A stretch of 64,000 bases of DNA from Bradyrhizobium ivorense (GTDB lineage Bacteria; Pseudomonadota; Alphaproteobacteria; Rhizobiales; Xanthobacteraceae). The notes beneath the pieces were generated by a model. The model saw nothing but the letters and a program-made list of their open reading frames with translations, ran no database searches and was not told the DNA's origin. The position numbers and the translations under genes were made by a program. Shown here one piece after another: positions 48,684 to 57,005 of the stretch. Positions within the stretch are counted from its first letter, which is position 1. Each line of letters opens with the position of its first letter. The stretch spans positions 496,001 to 560,000 of the forward strand of contig NZ_CAADFC020000016.1 in NCBI RefSeq assembly GCF_900696085.1. The letters run 5' to 3'.

Positions 48684-49309
48684 CGATCGCGCATCCTTCG
48701 GGAGACGGATAGCGTTGGCGGCGACTGGGTCTCGCCGGCTGCAAAACACCTGCCTTCATCTTCCCGCGCATACCGGACGCAAGAATGCCGTCCGGTCGAG
48801 AGGACGCGTTGGTCAGCTCCATCGGCGGGCCGGGCGGTCGGTCACGGACCGGTGGACTCTGGATGTTCGGACACGGGATCAAGCCGGTTACACCCCCGAG
48901 CAGAATTCGCAACAGCTGCACATGACACCGGGAGCGATGGCGAAGCTCCATCGACGGACGTCTGAAGGATCACTTTGTCGCGAGAACAACGGCTTTGCGT
49001 TCGACAACCAGGATCTCGCGAGCTTCGAAGATCCGATCGGCCAGTTGTTCTGCGGGCAGGGGATTTCCTCTCGTCTGCCTGTAACGAAACGACCCTGCTC
49101 CGCGAATTAGCTATGTCGGAGTTGGCTGGACAAACCGTTCGCGAGTAACCTATCTACTCGCCGTATTAGGGTTACTCCACGCCGGAGCCGCTAGCGTGTA
49201 TGCGACGATATTTGGACCCCACGATGCTGGCTCACCCGCTGACCGCCCCTGGCGCGAATGCACGCGGGCTGCAGCCAGAGCACCCGCCTGAGAGAGTCAA
49301 CACGGAGCG
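48684..49309. other. 626-bp divergent intergenic region with an 8-bp inverted repeat
   Basis: Between two divergent histidine kinase genes. GAGTAACC (49142-49149 region) and GGTTACTC (about 49169-49177) form a perfect inverted repeat spaced by about 20 bp, roughly 130 bp before the + strand kinase. A GGTTACA motif also occurs at 48884. A + strand open frame ending at 49110 lacks convincing features and is not called. Confidence 0.35.
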
Positions 49310-50686
49310 ATGAGGCGACCGGTACGGACGAGGCGACCTGCCGGGAAGCGGGGTGTGCGCCCTCGCGTGTCTTCCCGTTCGGAGCTGGAACAGCAGGTAG
49401 CCGAACTCGTTGCACAGCAAGCGGCCGTATCGGAAGTCCTGCGTGCCATTGCCCGCTCGCCAAGCGATCTGCAGCCGATCTTCGACGCCATCCTGGACAG
49501 CGCCGCGAGGCTTTGCCGCGGTGACCTCGGCAGCCTGCGTCTGTTCGAGAAAGAGGGCTTCCGTCTGGTCGCGATCCGAGGGAATCCCGACCTCCTCAAG
49601 CGGTGGCGGGTGCCGGACCTCGTGGATCACGGCAGCTATGTCGGCGCGTTGGCTGCAAGCAGGATACCGAGCCATATCCCCGATCTGGCGGTCCACGAGG
49701 CCTATCATCGCGGTGAGCCGCTCATCCGGGGTGTCGTCGACATGCTCGGCGTTCGAACCATGCTGGTCGTGCCGATGTTCAAGGATGACGATCTCATCGG
49801 CACGATCAATCTGGGCCGGATCGGGGTGCGGCCATACACCAACAAGGAGATTGCCCTGTTTACCGACTTCGCCGCGCAGGCCTCCATTGCCCTGGAGAGC
49901 ACGCGTCGCGAGCGGCAGTATCGCGAATTGCAGCACGAGCTGGCACGCGCGAACCGCGTCGCCATCCTTGGACAACTCGCCGCGTCGATTGCCCACGAAC
50001 TCAAGCAGCCGTTGACCTCCGTGGTCGCGAGCGGAGACGCCGGCCTGCGATGGCTTGCGAAACAGCCGCCTGGCCTCGAAGAGGCACGGCGTTCCATCGA
50101 GCGAGTGCTCGAAGGAGCGCTGCGCGGTGGCGGCATCATCACGGGCCTGCAGGGTCTCACCAAGAAGCAGCCGTCGCGCAGAGAGCCGTTGGATATCAAC
50201 AGCGCGATTCAGGAGGTGGCTGTTCTCACCCATGGCGAGGCCATCAAGCACGGCGTGAGTGTGCGCACCCGGCTTGCGTCTTCGTTGCCCCATATCCAGG
50301 GAGACCGCCTGCAACTGCAACAGGTCCTGCTGAACCTGTTCGTCAACGCCATTCAGGCGATGAGCGGCATCAGTTCAGGTCGCCGTGAATTGCAGGTCAG
50401 CACCGAAAGCGTTGCGGAAGGCGTGCGGGTCGGCGTTCGGGATACCGGCCCGGGGTTGCCGCCGGAGTGTCCCCCGCGTCTCTTTGAGCCCTTCTACACA
50501 ACCAAGGCCGACGGCATGGGAATGGGCTTGGCGATCTGTCGCTCGATCGTTGAAGCGCATGGCGGACGTTTGTCGGCGACCCGGTGCGAGCCGGACGGAG
50601 CGCTGTTCCAGTTCACGATTCCGGCCGACCGGGATGAGATGCCCGGCGATGCTGTCGTCGATGAGGACGCGGTCTCCGGCGATTGA
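49310..50686 (+). CDS. GAF-domain sensor histidine kinase
   Basis: A 458-residue soluble kinase. A basic N-terminus and coiled-coil-like segment (ELEQQVAELVAQQAAVSEVLRAIA) lead into a GAF domain (about 50-205; FDAILDSAARLCRGDLGSLRLFE, TMLVVPMFKDDDLIGTINLGR, FTDFAAQASIALESTR). HisKA has the phospho-accepting His in AASIAHELKQPLTSVVASGDAGLRWL (about 225-250). HATPase shows LQQVLLNLFVNAIQAM, RDTGPGLPP and GMGMGLAICRSIVEAHGG. No membrane segment, so it senses a cytoplasmic signal through GAF. No receiver is fused. ATG follows GAGCG; the ribosome binding site is weak. Confidence 0.88.
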   Translation: MRRPVRTRRPAGKRGVRPRVSSRSELEQQVAELVAQQAAVSEVLRAIARSPSDLQPIFDAILDSAARLCRGDLGSLRLFEKEGFRLVAIRGNPDLLKRWRVPDLVDHGSYVGALAASRIPSHIPDLAVHEAYHRGEPLIRGVVDMLGVRTMLVVPMFKDDDLIGTINLGRIGVRPYTNKEIALFTDFAAQASIALESTRRERQYRELQHELARANRVAILGQLAASIAHELKQPLTSVVASGDAGLRWLAKQPPGLEEARRSIERVLEGALRGGGIITGLQGLTKKQPSRREPLDINSAIQEVAVLTHGEAIKHGVSVRTRLASSLPHIQGDRLQLQQVLLNLFVNAIQAMSGISSGRRELQVSTESVAEGVRVGVRDTGPGLPPECPPRLFEPFYTTKADGMGMGLAICRSIVEAHGGRLSATRCEPDGALFQFTIPADRDEMPGDAVVDEDAVSGD

Positions 50687-50768
50687 CCTGACGGGCCGTT
50701 CGCAGACCGGCTCGACCCACCGATCACGATCGGAAGGCCCGGACACTCCGCTTCAACGATCGGACTCT

Positions 50769-51290
50769 CTAGTTGGTCGCTTCCCGTTCGCTGAATGCGA
50801 TCCAGCGTTCGCTGTTGCTTGCGCGCAGGATATCCTGCTTCAGCAGATACACCGATGCGGACAGCAGCACGATATCCTTCACAAGGAAGAGAAACGGCAG
50901 CGTCGCGGCCGGAAAGCCGCCGGCAGGCGCCGCCCAGGCTTCGGGGAAGAACGGGATGATCGTTACCGTTGCCACGTAGGTCGCGCACGAACCGAGCGAA
51001 CCGAGGACAGCCAGCCTTCTGTTCCAGAACCCCAGCAGCAGCAGCGCGCCGATCAAAAATTCCGCGCTGCCGAGAAAGAACGCCGCGCCGCGTATGCCGA
51101 ACACCGGATAAAGCCAGAAGATCAGCGGCCCGTGGCTGATGAACGGGATCAGCGCGTGCGCTTCATAGTCGAACCATTTCTGGCAGCTGAAGACGAGGAA
51201 GACGATGATCATCGTCGCGCGAACGAAATGATAATCGAAGTCGCCTCTGACGATGTCCAGTTTCGAGAGCTTCGCTATGAGAGCGTCCAT
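50769..51290 (-). CDS. DUF417 (YkgB/RclC-like) membrane protein, copy 1
   Basis: A 173-residue inner-membrane protein with four hydrophobic segments (TMIIVFLVFSCQKWF, FFLGSAEFLIGALLLLGFW, VLGSLGSCATYVATVTIIPFF, FLFLVKDIVLLSASVYLL). DFDYHFVRATM, YEAHALIPFISHGPLIFWLYPVFG and GGFPAATLPFL are the conserved DUF417 blocks. The family includes E. coli RclC, linked to reactive chlorine resistance, so stress protection is possible. TTGGAG precedes the ATG at 51290. A second copy lies at 53707 on the other strand. Confidence 0.85.
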   Translation of the reverse strand: MDALIAKLSKLDIVRGDFDYHFVRATMIIVFLVFSCQKWFDYEAHALIPFISHGPLIFWLYPVFGIRGAAFFLGSAEFLIGALLLLGFWNRRLAVLGSLGSCATYVATVTIIPFFPEAWAAPAGGFPAATLPFLFLVKDIVLLSASVYLLKQDILRASNSERWIAFSEREATN

Positions 51291-51524
51291 GTGAGTGGCT
51301 CCAATGCGCCGTCGAACACGGAGTGACGAGCGCCGCTTCGCTTTTCGATGATCAGACATGCGCTCGCGACGGGCGCTGTCCGTCGATCAAGCAATATCAG
51401 GGCTCTCGGGGAGGCGCAGCGCGTCCGTTGCCGCGGATTTCGCAATCTTGCGGACTTTCACGCCTGCGCCCGAAGGGAACGAACAGCGACCGGCTCCCTC
51501 TCGCGGTCGGACGCCGCGGAGAAA

Positions 51525-51622
51525 CCTATACCAAGGTATGGGTCCTGGCATCACAACCGAGATATTGTTTTGGGGACGCCGTTGAAAGCATCGTGTCGCG
51601 GCGCATTGCGCTGCCGCTCGGC
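51525..51622 (+). promoter_or_regulatory. duplicated ~97-bp regulatory element, copy A
   Basis: Begins with CCTATACC-AA-GGTATGGG (near-perfect palindrome), then CATCACAACCGAGATATTGT, and ends GTGTCGCGGCGCATTG...CTGCCGCTCGGC. It is about 70% identical over its whole length to 57006-57102. It lies about 150 bp before the receiver gene at 51772. The rest of the 480-bp gap shows no gene. Confidence 0.65.
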
Positions 51623-51771
51623 GCAGGTGGACTGGTCAGGCCAGGGAGGTCATGCGCGCTCCCTTGCTTGGCAATTTTCTACGCCCGGATGCCGCGCGAT
51701 AGCTCACCCAACGAGGCCGTCTTCGTCTTGTTGGGTGCGGTGATCTTGGCCACCTTGCAGGACTGCCTTCG

Positions 51772-52137
51772 GTGACAATTCCTTTTGTCGCAGTTGTCGA
51801 TGATGACGAACCGCTATGCTCATCCCTGGTCGACCTGATGCGCTCCGTCGGCTATCGCGCCGAGGCCTTTACCTCGGCGGAGACATTGCTGACGTCCGCG
51901 GGCAGATTCACTTTGGACTGCATCATCGCCGACGTTCACATGCCCGGGATGGGAGGCCTCGATCTGATCCGGGAACTCCAGCAGCAGGGCATCGCCACCC
52001 CGGTCATCCTCATTACGGCTCTTCCCGACAAGTATCTGGACGACGAAGCGGTCTCGAGAGGTGCTCTGTGCCTGCTCAGAAAACCATTTGAAACGAGTTC
52101 ATTGCTCGATTGTATCGAGAGGAGCCTGGTCAGATGA
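51772..52137 (+). CDS. single-domain response regulator (CheY-like receiver)
   Basis: A 121-residue receiver with nothing attached. VAVVDDDEPLCSSLVDLMRS gives the acidic pocket, CIIADVHMPGMGGLDLI the phospho-accepting Asp (about residue 54), LITAL the Thr position and LCLLRKPFE the conserved Lys. GTG start. It overlaps the ECF sigma factor gene by ATGA, so the two are made together. Receivers of this FixJ-type look are usually targets of soluble histidine kinases such as the one at 49310. Without an output domain it may act on the sigma factor, on an anti-sigma protein or as a phosphate sink. Confidence 0.87.
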   Translation: MTIPFVAVVDDDEPLCSSLVDLMRSVGYRAEAFTSAETLLTSAGRFTLDCIIADVHMPGMGGLDLIRELQQQGIATPVILITALPDKYLDDEAVSRGALCLLRKPFETSSLLDCIERSLVR

Positions 52138-52778
52138 AAACGCCCGCGAACGACGGCACCGTCGCTCCGATATCGGCTTCGCCGGCGTCCGTTGGTGATG
52201 CCGGTCCCTCGCGCGCGGGGCGCGGCGCCCGTCCGCGGCACAACGCCCGATGGGAGAACTGGAACAAGTGCTCACGGCGATGGGGAGGTCTCATGGCCGC
52301 GGCGCAGGCCGGCGACAGTCGGGCCTACGAGCAGTTGCTTCGAGAACTGGATGTGTGGTTGCGCCGCTACTATGCCCGCCGATTGCCCCATCCGGCTGCC
52401 GACGATGCCAGACAGGACGCACTTCTGGCCATCCACGCCAAACGCTACAGCTACATACCATCGAAGTCGTTCGGCGCATGGGTCATGGCGATCGCGCATT
52501 ACAAATGGATCGACCGGATCCGTGACGCATCTCGATATACCGCGCTGTCGCTCGACGAGGAGATTGCGGTCGAGGATCACGAGGGCGCCGCGGTCAGTGC
52601 CGCCGCGCTGGATCATCTGCTCGGCCGCTTGAAGCCGGCGCAGGAATGCGTGATCCGCCTCGTGAAACTGAAGGGGCTCAGCATCGCGCGCGCATCGGGA
52701 GCGACCGGGCAGTCCGCATCCCTGGTCAAGATCAATATCCATCGCGGCCTCAAGAAACTTGCAACCTTCGTGTCCTGA
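52134..52778 (+). CDS. ECF-type RNA polymerase sigma factor
   Basis: A 214-residue sigma factor. After a roughly 50-residue Ser/Pro/Arg-rich extension, region 2 covers about 60-125 (MAAAQAGDSRAYEQLLRELDVWLRRYYARRL, ADDARQDALLAIHAKRYSY, FGAWVMAIAHYKWIDRIR). Region 4 covers about 150-210 (LDHLLGRLKPAQECVIRLVKLKGLSIARASGATGQSASLVKINIHRGLKKLATF). The start overlaps the receiver stop (ATGA). Extension apart, length and layout fit an ECF sigma. No classical anti-sigma factor is adjacent; a 64-codon ORF and an HWE kinase follow. It could recognise a promoter in this region, but no -35/-10 pair could be assigned. Confidence 0.85.
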   Translation: MKTPANDGTVAPISASPASVGDAGPSRAGRGARPRHNARWENWNKCSRRWGGLMAAAQAGDSRAYEQLLRELDVWLRRYYARRLPHPAADDARQDALLAIHAKRYSYIPSKSFGAWVMAIAHYKWIDRIRDASRYTALSLDEEIAVEDHEGAAVSAAALDHLLGRLKPAQECVIRLVKLKGLSIARASGATGQSASLVKINIHRGLKKLATFVS

Positions 52779-52813
52779 TGCCGACGCGGCGAGCCTGCTG
52801 AGCTGCATCGGGA

Positions 52814-53008
52814 ATGCCGCCAATGCGTCGCGTCAGCGTGGAGCGCGCGGCGCTAATTCATCAAGATCACCTCAACGGTCACAATCCCGAAATAGCCGGC
52901 CCCCGCAGGATGCCCGACAATGCGCGTACCTTCCGCGCGGCTCCGTATCGAACGGAGGTCGGGACGATCGAGTTCGTGCGGATCCGACAAGAGCGGGTTG
53001 ATGAATGA
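52814..53008 (+). CDS. small hypothetical protein between sigma factor and HWE kinase
   Basis: A 64-residue frame (MPPMRRVSVERAALIHQDHL ... FRAAPYRTEVGTIEFVRIRQERVDE) that ends in TGA overlapping the ATG of the HWE kinase (ATGA). No NepR signature or membrane helix is visible, so it is not a recognised anti-sigma factor. The coupling and position are the only support. Could be spurious. Confidence 0.35.
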   Translation: MPPMRRVSVERAALIHQDHLNGHNPEIAGPRRMPDNARTFRAAPYRTEVGTIEFVRIRQERVDE

Positions 53009-53685
53009 GGCCGACAGCTTCCGACCCATCTCGGGCTGCGCGCGGGAAGCCCGGGTGTGATCTGGGGCGCGAGCGCAACGCCGCAACGCAATTGCTGGTG
53101 CGGGAGCTTCGGCATCGCATCCACAATCTGCTCGGCGTGGTTCAGTGTCTCGTGACCAACACCGAGGCGGCGACGGCCGATGATTATCGCACGGCGGTCC
53201 ACGCCAGGATCGAGGCGTTGTCGGACGCTCATGATCTGATCGAGCGCGCGCACCAATCCCGTGTCACGCTGGCGAAGCTGCTTCAGCTGACGCTCAGGCC
53301 GCACGCGGCACGCCCGGGCGATCGTCTCGTCCTGGCGGGACCGGACATCACGCTCGAGCCGCATGTTGCGCTGCCGCTTCATCTGATCTTCCACGAACTG
53401 GTGACGAACGCCGGCAAGCACGGCGCCCTGAGCTCGAGGTCGGGATCGGTCGAGGTGCTTTGGGACATCGTGCCGGGACCCTGCGGCCGGGCCCTCGCCA
53501 TCCAGTGGCGCGAGCGCGGCGGACTGCAGGTGAGAAAGCCGGCGAACGAGGGCTTTGGCATGCGCCTGATCGCGAAGGCGCTGCCCCGCGCACAAGTCGA
53601 TCTGGATTTTGCCCCAACCGGCCTGGTCTGCCGTCTGCTCCTCGAACTCGATTCCGGGTCGGTTCGGGGAGAGTGGGTCGGCTAG
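53005..53685 (+). CDS. HWE-type histidine kinase, core only
   Basis: A 226-residue kinase with almost no sensory region. TQLLVRELRHRIHNLLGVVQCLV carries the phospho-accepting His (about residue 37) in the H-box of HWE/HisKA_2 kinases. LPLHLIFHELVTNAGKHGALS is the N-box with the family-specific Glu/Asn/Lys-His pattern. LAIQWRERGG contains the Trp-x-Glu that names the family, and GFGMRLIAKALP closes the ATP lid. Probably cytoplasmic and dependent on partner proteins for input. It stands 3' of a receiver and an ECF sigma factor, a combination reminiscent of the PhyR-EcfG general stress system, although PhyR and NepR themselves are absent. Confidence 0.85.
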   Translation: MRPTASDPSRAARGKPGCDLGRERNAATQLLVRELRHRIHNLLGVVQCLVTNTEAATADDYRTAVHARIEALSDAHDLIERAHQSRVTLAKLLQLTLRPHAARPGDRLVLAGPDITLEPHVALPLHLIFHELVTNAGKHGALSSRSGSVEVLWDIVPGPCGRALAIQWRERGGLQVRKPANEGFGMRLIAKALPRAQVDLDFAPTGLVCRLLLELDSGSVRGEWVG

Positions 53686-53706
53686 GAGCAATCAGGAGTC
53701 ATCACC

Positions 53707-54234
53707 ATGAACACGCTCATCGACGTCACGCTGAACCCGATCGTCGGCATCCTGCGCCGGTCGGGGCTGCTCGCGAACGATCTTGATTACCATATCGTCC
53801 GCGCCTCGATGGTGATCATGTTCTTCTTCTTCGGCTATCAGAAGTGGTGGGCGTATGAGGCGGACCGTCTGGTGCCGTTCATCAGCAATGGCCCGCTGAT
53901 CTGGTGGCTTTATCCCGTCTTCGGGCACCAGGGCGCCAGCTGGTTTCTTGGCGTCGCCGAATGGACCTGGGGTGCGCTTCTGTTCGCCGGCTTTTGGGAC
54001 AAGCGTCTCGGCGTTCTCGGTGCTATCGGTTCGAGCGCGACGTTTATCGCGACGGTCAGCATCATTCCCTTCATGCCGGATGGCTGGGATGCGTCGGCCG
54101 GAGGGTTTCCGGCGATGACCGGCAACGTGCCGTTCCTGATGAAGGATGTCGTCCTGCTGGCCGTGTCGCTGTATCTCCTGAAGCAGGACGTGGCCCGCGT
54201 CACGAGCCCGGTCGTTGCGAAGGCGCTGTCGTGA
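53707..54234 (+). CDS. DUF417 (YkgB/RclC-like) membrane protein, copy 2
   Basis: A 175-residue paralog of the gene at 50769. DLDYHIVRASMVIMFFFFGYQKWWAYEADRLVPFISNGPLIWWLYPVFG and VSIIPFMPDGWDASAGGFPAMTGNVPFLMKDVVLLAVSLYLLKQDV align with it throughout. Four membrane helices. It lies 21 bp after the HWE kinase and may be co-transcribed with the receiver-sigma-kinase genes. Its association with signalling genes supports a stress-related role; the RclC comparison is by family only. Confidence 0.87.
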   Translation: MNTLIDVTLNPIVGILRRSGLLANDLDYHIVRASMVIMFFFFGYQKWWAYEADRLVPFISNGPLIWWLYPVFGHQGASWFLGVAEWTWGALLFAGFWDKRLGVLGAIGSSATFIATVSIIPFMPDGWDASAGGFPAMTGNVPFLMKDVVLLAVSLYLLKQDVARVTSPVVAKALS

Positions 54235-54310
54235 GATCGTATCCCGCGCCGGCTGAAGCACACCGGCCCGGGCGATCGGCTTAACTTGTAGAGACGGCTT
54301 CGAGCGGTTA

Positions 54311-54333
54311 CACCTTGGGCAACGCCCTAGGTG
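54311..54333. promoter_or_regulatory. 10-bp inverted repeat before the first CGNR gene
   Basis: CACCTTGGGC-AAC-GCCCTAGGTG: ten-base arms with one mismatch, ending 6 bp before the ATG at 54340 and directly preceded by CGGTTA. It would overlap the ribosome binding region, so it could be a repressor site or a translation-inhibiting hairpin. Confidence 0.45.
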
Positions 54334-54339
54334 ATTCCG

Positions 54340-55005
54340 ATGACTGACCCGCGTCCCGCGCCGATCCTGGTCGCGGATTCTCCCGGTCTCGACTTCCTGA
54401 ATTCGCTCGCGACGCCCGTGGACACCGAGATCGACTGGATCGGATCGGGCGAGGATCTGATTGCCTGGCTATTGCAGGCCGGCCTGGTGACGCCTGAGGC
54501 GATTGCCGACATGCGCAAGGCGGCGGCGCCGGGCGAATTTGACGCGGTCGCGGCGCAGGCTCGCAAGCTGCGCGAGTGGTTCCGCGGATTTGTGAAGGCG
54601 CATAAAGGCAAGCCGCTGAAGCCGAAGGTGCTTCAGGAGCTGCAGCCGTTGAACCGGATACTGATAAGGGACGAGGGGTTCGGCCAGGTCGTCTCCCGCG
54701 AGCCTGGTCGCAGGAAGCCGGGAGGCGCGGGTGAAGACGACGCGCCGGTTTCCGGGCTGGCATGGCGTCCGCAGCGGCGGTGGCGATCGCCGGATGCGCT
54801 GCTGTTTCCGATTGCGAAAGCGATGGCCGAGCTGGTGTGCGACGAGGATTTTCGGCAGGTCAAGGCCTGCGAGGGACATCGCTGCACGCTGATGTTCGTG
54901 GACCGGACGCGCGGACGCGCGCGCCGCTGGTGTTCGATGGCCGTGTGCGGAAATCGGGCCAAGCAGGCGGCGCATCGCGAGCGCGTCTCGCGCGCCCGCA
55001 AATAA
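54340..55005 (+). CDS. CGNR zinc-finger / ABATE-domain protein, copy 1
   Basis: A 221-residue putative DNA-binding regulator. The N-terminal stress-associated ABATE-like domain (about 10-150) includes SPGLDFLNSLATPVDTEIDWI and EWFRGFVKAHKGKPL. The C-terminal CGNR zinc finger holds CEGHRCTLMFVDRTRGRARRWCSMAVCGNRAKQAAHR, with the four Cys ligands and the signature CGNR. A GTG at 54331 is also in frame, but ATG 54340 is the usual start. It is convergent with a paralog 27 bp away. Targets unknown. Confidence 0.87.
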   Translation: MTDPRPAPILVADSPGLDFLNSLATPVDTEIDWIGSGEDLIAWLLQAGLVTPEAIADMRKAAAPGEFDAVAAQARKLREWFRGFVKAHKGKPLKPKVLQELQPLNRILIRDEGFGQVVSREPGRRKPGGAGEDDAPVSGLAWRPQRRWRSPDALLFPIAKAMAELVCDEDFRQVKACEGHRCTLMFVDRTRGRARRWCSMAVCGNRAKQAAHRERVSRARK

Positions 55006-55032
55006 CCCCGCTCACACCGATCGTTTCCGGCA

Positions 55033-55647
55033 TCATCGGCTTCCGGAGCTTCGCCGCATCACGCGCTTGGCGCGGTTGCCGCAGACCGCCATCGAGCACC
55101 AGCGGCGAACGCGTCCTCTGGTTCTGTCCAGAAACAGCAGCCCGCACTCCGGACCTTCGCAGCTCCGCACATTGCTGAAATCTTCCTCGCACACCAGTTC
55201 AGCCATCGCGTCGGCGACCGGCAGCAGCAGCATGTCGGGGGATCGCCAAATGCGCGCCGTGGACCATTTGAGGCCTGATCCGGCGATGCCGCCGTTCGGT
55301 CCGTCTGACACGTCAATATGGGTGACCTGGACATCCCGTTCCAGGATTCGATTGAGCGGCCCCAGTCGTTCGATCGCCTGAGGCGGCAATGGTGCGCCCT
55401 TGAAATCCTCGACGAAGGTTCGAAACCACTTACCCAGGGCCTTGGCATCAGCGGCCACGGTCTCGAGCGCGTCACGCTCCGCCGTCTTCCGCACGCTCTC
55501 GACGACCTCCGCCGGCACGAGCGCCGTGTCCTCCAACCATTGCAGGAAGGTTTCGCCATCGGAGATCGTCCTCGACGCGGCGCCGGGCAACTCGCCGAGC
55601 GCGTTCAGAAAGTCGAGACCGATGGCGTTGGCAGCGAAGGTCGTCAT
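55033..55647 (-). CDS. CGNR zinc-finger / ABATE-domain protein, copy 2
   Basis: A 204-residue paralog of copy 1 on the opposite strand. NAIGLDFLNALGELPGAASRTISDGETFLQWLEDTALV and WFRTFVEDFKGAPLPPQAIERLGPLNRILERD correspond to the N-domain. CEGPECGLLFLDRTRGRVRRWCSMAVCGNRAKRVMRR is the zinc finger. The two copies are about 40% identical by eye, far more so in the finger. The frame stays open far upstream, but ATG 55647 matches the family N-terminus. A tail-to-tail pair suggests an old inverted duplication. Confidence 0.87.
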   Translation of the reverse strand: MTTFAANAIGLDFLNALGELPGAASRTISDGETFLQWLEDTALVPAEVVESVRKTAERDALETVAADAKALGKWFRTFVEDFKGAPLPPQAIERLGPLNRILERDVQVTHIDVSDGPNGGIAGSGLKWSTARIWRSPDMLLLPVADAMAELVCEEDFSNVRSCEGPECGLLFLDRTRGRVRRWCSMAVCGNRAKRVMRRSSGSR

Positions 55648-56249
55648 GCGCGTGCGATAATGCGGGGCCCGCGATTGCACGCCGATGCAGCAACGGCCTG
55701 TGGTTCGCCCGGCCGGCCCGCCTCCCCGCGAGACGCTGCAATGTGTCCGCCGTTGCGCCGGCGGTGGCTGATCCGGGTCATTGGCCTCGTCTCCCTTCCG
55801 ATTGTCCAACGCGATGCTGCGAGAGGGACGTTGCGCCAAGAAAAGCGAATTCGCCGCGTCGCTCTCGTCGCGCATCTGGATATTCGCAGGTGCGATCGAA
55901 GCGGTTACATCGCGGAGGATGATTTCGATCACGACTTCGGCAGTTGCCAGCAACCAACCGCGCTGGCATGAGCGCCCTTGCCATCTCATGCAGGTGGAAC
56001 GGACGGCTGCGCGACGGCCGGGTGGCCGACATCCGCTTGGCCGTGAGTTGCCCGTGTCGGTTCGCTCCAGCCCGTGGAACGGCAGCGGCGCGGTTCCTTC
56101 GGCAGTCGGAACGCCTAACTTGTCAAATTCAACACGAACGGTTACATGCGTCACACTGACGCTGGTAATCTGATCGGGGTTGGCCATCTTCGCGGGGGCT
56201 TCCGCTGAGGGGCAGAAAGAGCTTAGTTCGCCCCGCAAGGAGGGCGTCA
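55648..56249. other. 602-bp intergenic region without a recognised gene
   Basis: Divergent space between CGNR copy 2 and the FixJ-like gene. GGTTACA motifs occur at about 55904 and 56140. Long open frames exist on both strands because of high GC, but none shows a motif, start site or composition that I can support. Confidence 0.4.
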
Positions 56250-56954
56250 ATGGGTGCAAGAAACCAAGACGCAAGGCGCGACATTCGCATTCGTTCTCCC
56301 GGCATGCCCATCGATTCAGACGCGAAGAAGCAACCAAGAATGCCGTCTTCGGGCTTTGTGCATATCGTCGACGACGATGTGGCGGTGCTTGAGTCGCTCG
56401 GAGACCTGCTCCGCTCGCTGGACTATCAAGTCGCGCTGTACAAATCGGCCGCGGATTTTCTCAAGGCCGAACTCCCCGATACTCCGGCATGTCTGGTGCT
56501 GGACGTCAGGTTGCCGGGCACCAGCGGCCTCGAGCTGCAGGAGTATCTTGCAAGCATCAACGTCGGGCTGCCCGTCATTCTGATGACCGGCTTCGGTGAC
56601 ATCCCGATGAGTGTGCGAGGGATGAAACTGGGCGCGGTGGATTTTCTGACCAAGCCGATCAGGAATCAGGATTTGCTCGATGCGATCGCGGTTGCGATCC
56701 GGCTTGACCTCGATCGGCGCGAGGATATCGCGCAGATCGCAGTGTTGCGGGAGAAGTATGCGCGTTTGACCACGCGTGAACGCCAGGTCATGGCGCTGGT
56801 GGCCTCAGGGCTCATGAACAAGCAGGTTGCCACCGAGCTCTCGATCAGCGAGGTCACCGTCAAGATGCATCGCGGCAGCGTGATGCGGAAGTTGGGCGCG
56901 AGCTCGGTGGCGACGCTGGCTCGAATGGCCGAAGCTCTCGACATCGAGCGGTAG
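56250..56954 (+). CDS. FixJ/NodW-like LuxR-type response regulator
   Basis: A 234-residue two-domain regulator. The receiver (about 35-150) has VHIVDDDVAVLESLGDLL, CLVLDVRLPGTSGLELQEYL with the phospho-accepting Asp, LMTGFGDIPMSVRGMKLGAVDFLTKP. The LuxR-type HTH (about 165-232) has LTTRERQVMALVASGLMNKQVATELSISEVTVKMHRGSVMRKLGASSVATLARM. AAGGAGGGCGTCA sets ATG 56250. FixJ/NodW-type regulators work with soluble histidine kinases; the GAF kinase at 49310 or the giant kinase at 43203 are candidates. The palindrome at 57006 just after this gene, repeated at 51525, may be its target. Confidence 0.92.
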   Translation: MGARNQDARRDIRIRSPGMPIDSDAKKQPRMPSSGFVHIVDDDVAVLESLGDLLRSLDYQVALYKSAADFLKAELPDTPACLVLDVRLPGTSGLELQEYLASINVGLPVILMTGFGDIPMSVRGMKLGAVDFLTKPIRNQDLLDAIAVAIRLDLDRREDIAQIAVLREKYARLTTRERQVMALVASGLMNKQVATELSISEVTVKMHRGSVMRKLGASSVATLARMAEALDIER

Positions 56955-57005
56955 CGGCCGCCGCCGTCGCTTGCGATTACCGGAAACTTGCCCGTCCTCA
57001 AGCCG

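Noticed and set aside
48922..49110. 62-codon + strand frame between the two histidine kinases
   Set aside because: No conserved motif and no Shine-Dalgarno; kept only as a remark in the intergenic entry.
55648..56337. Reverse-strand N-terminal extension of CGNR copy 2 by 230 codons
   Set aside because: The family N-terminus starts at the ATG at 55647; the extension is low-complexity and overlaps the FixJ-like gene.
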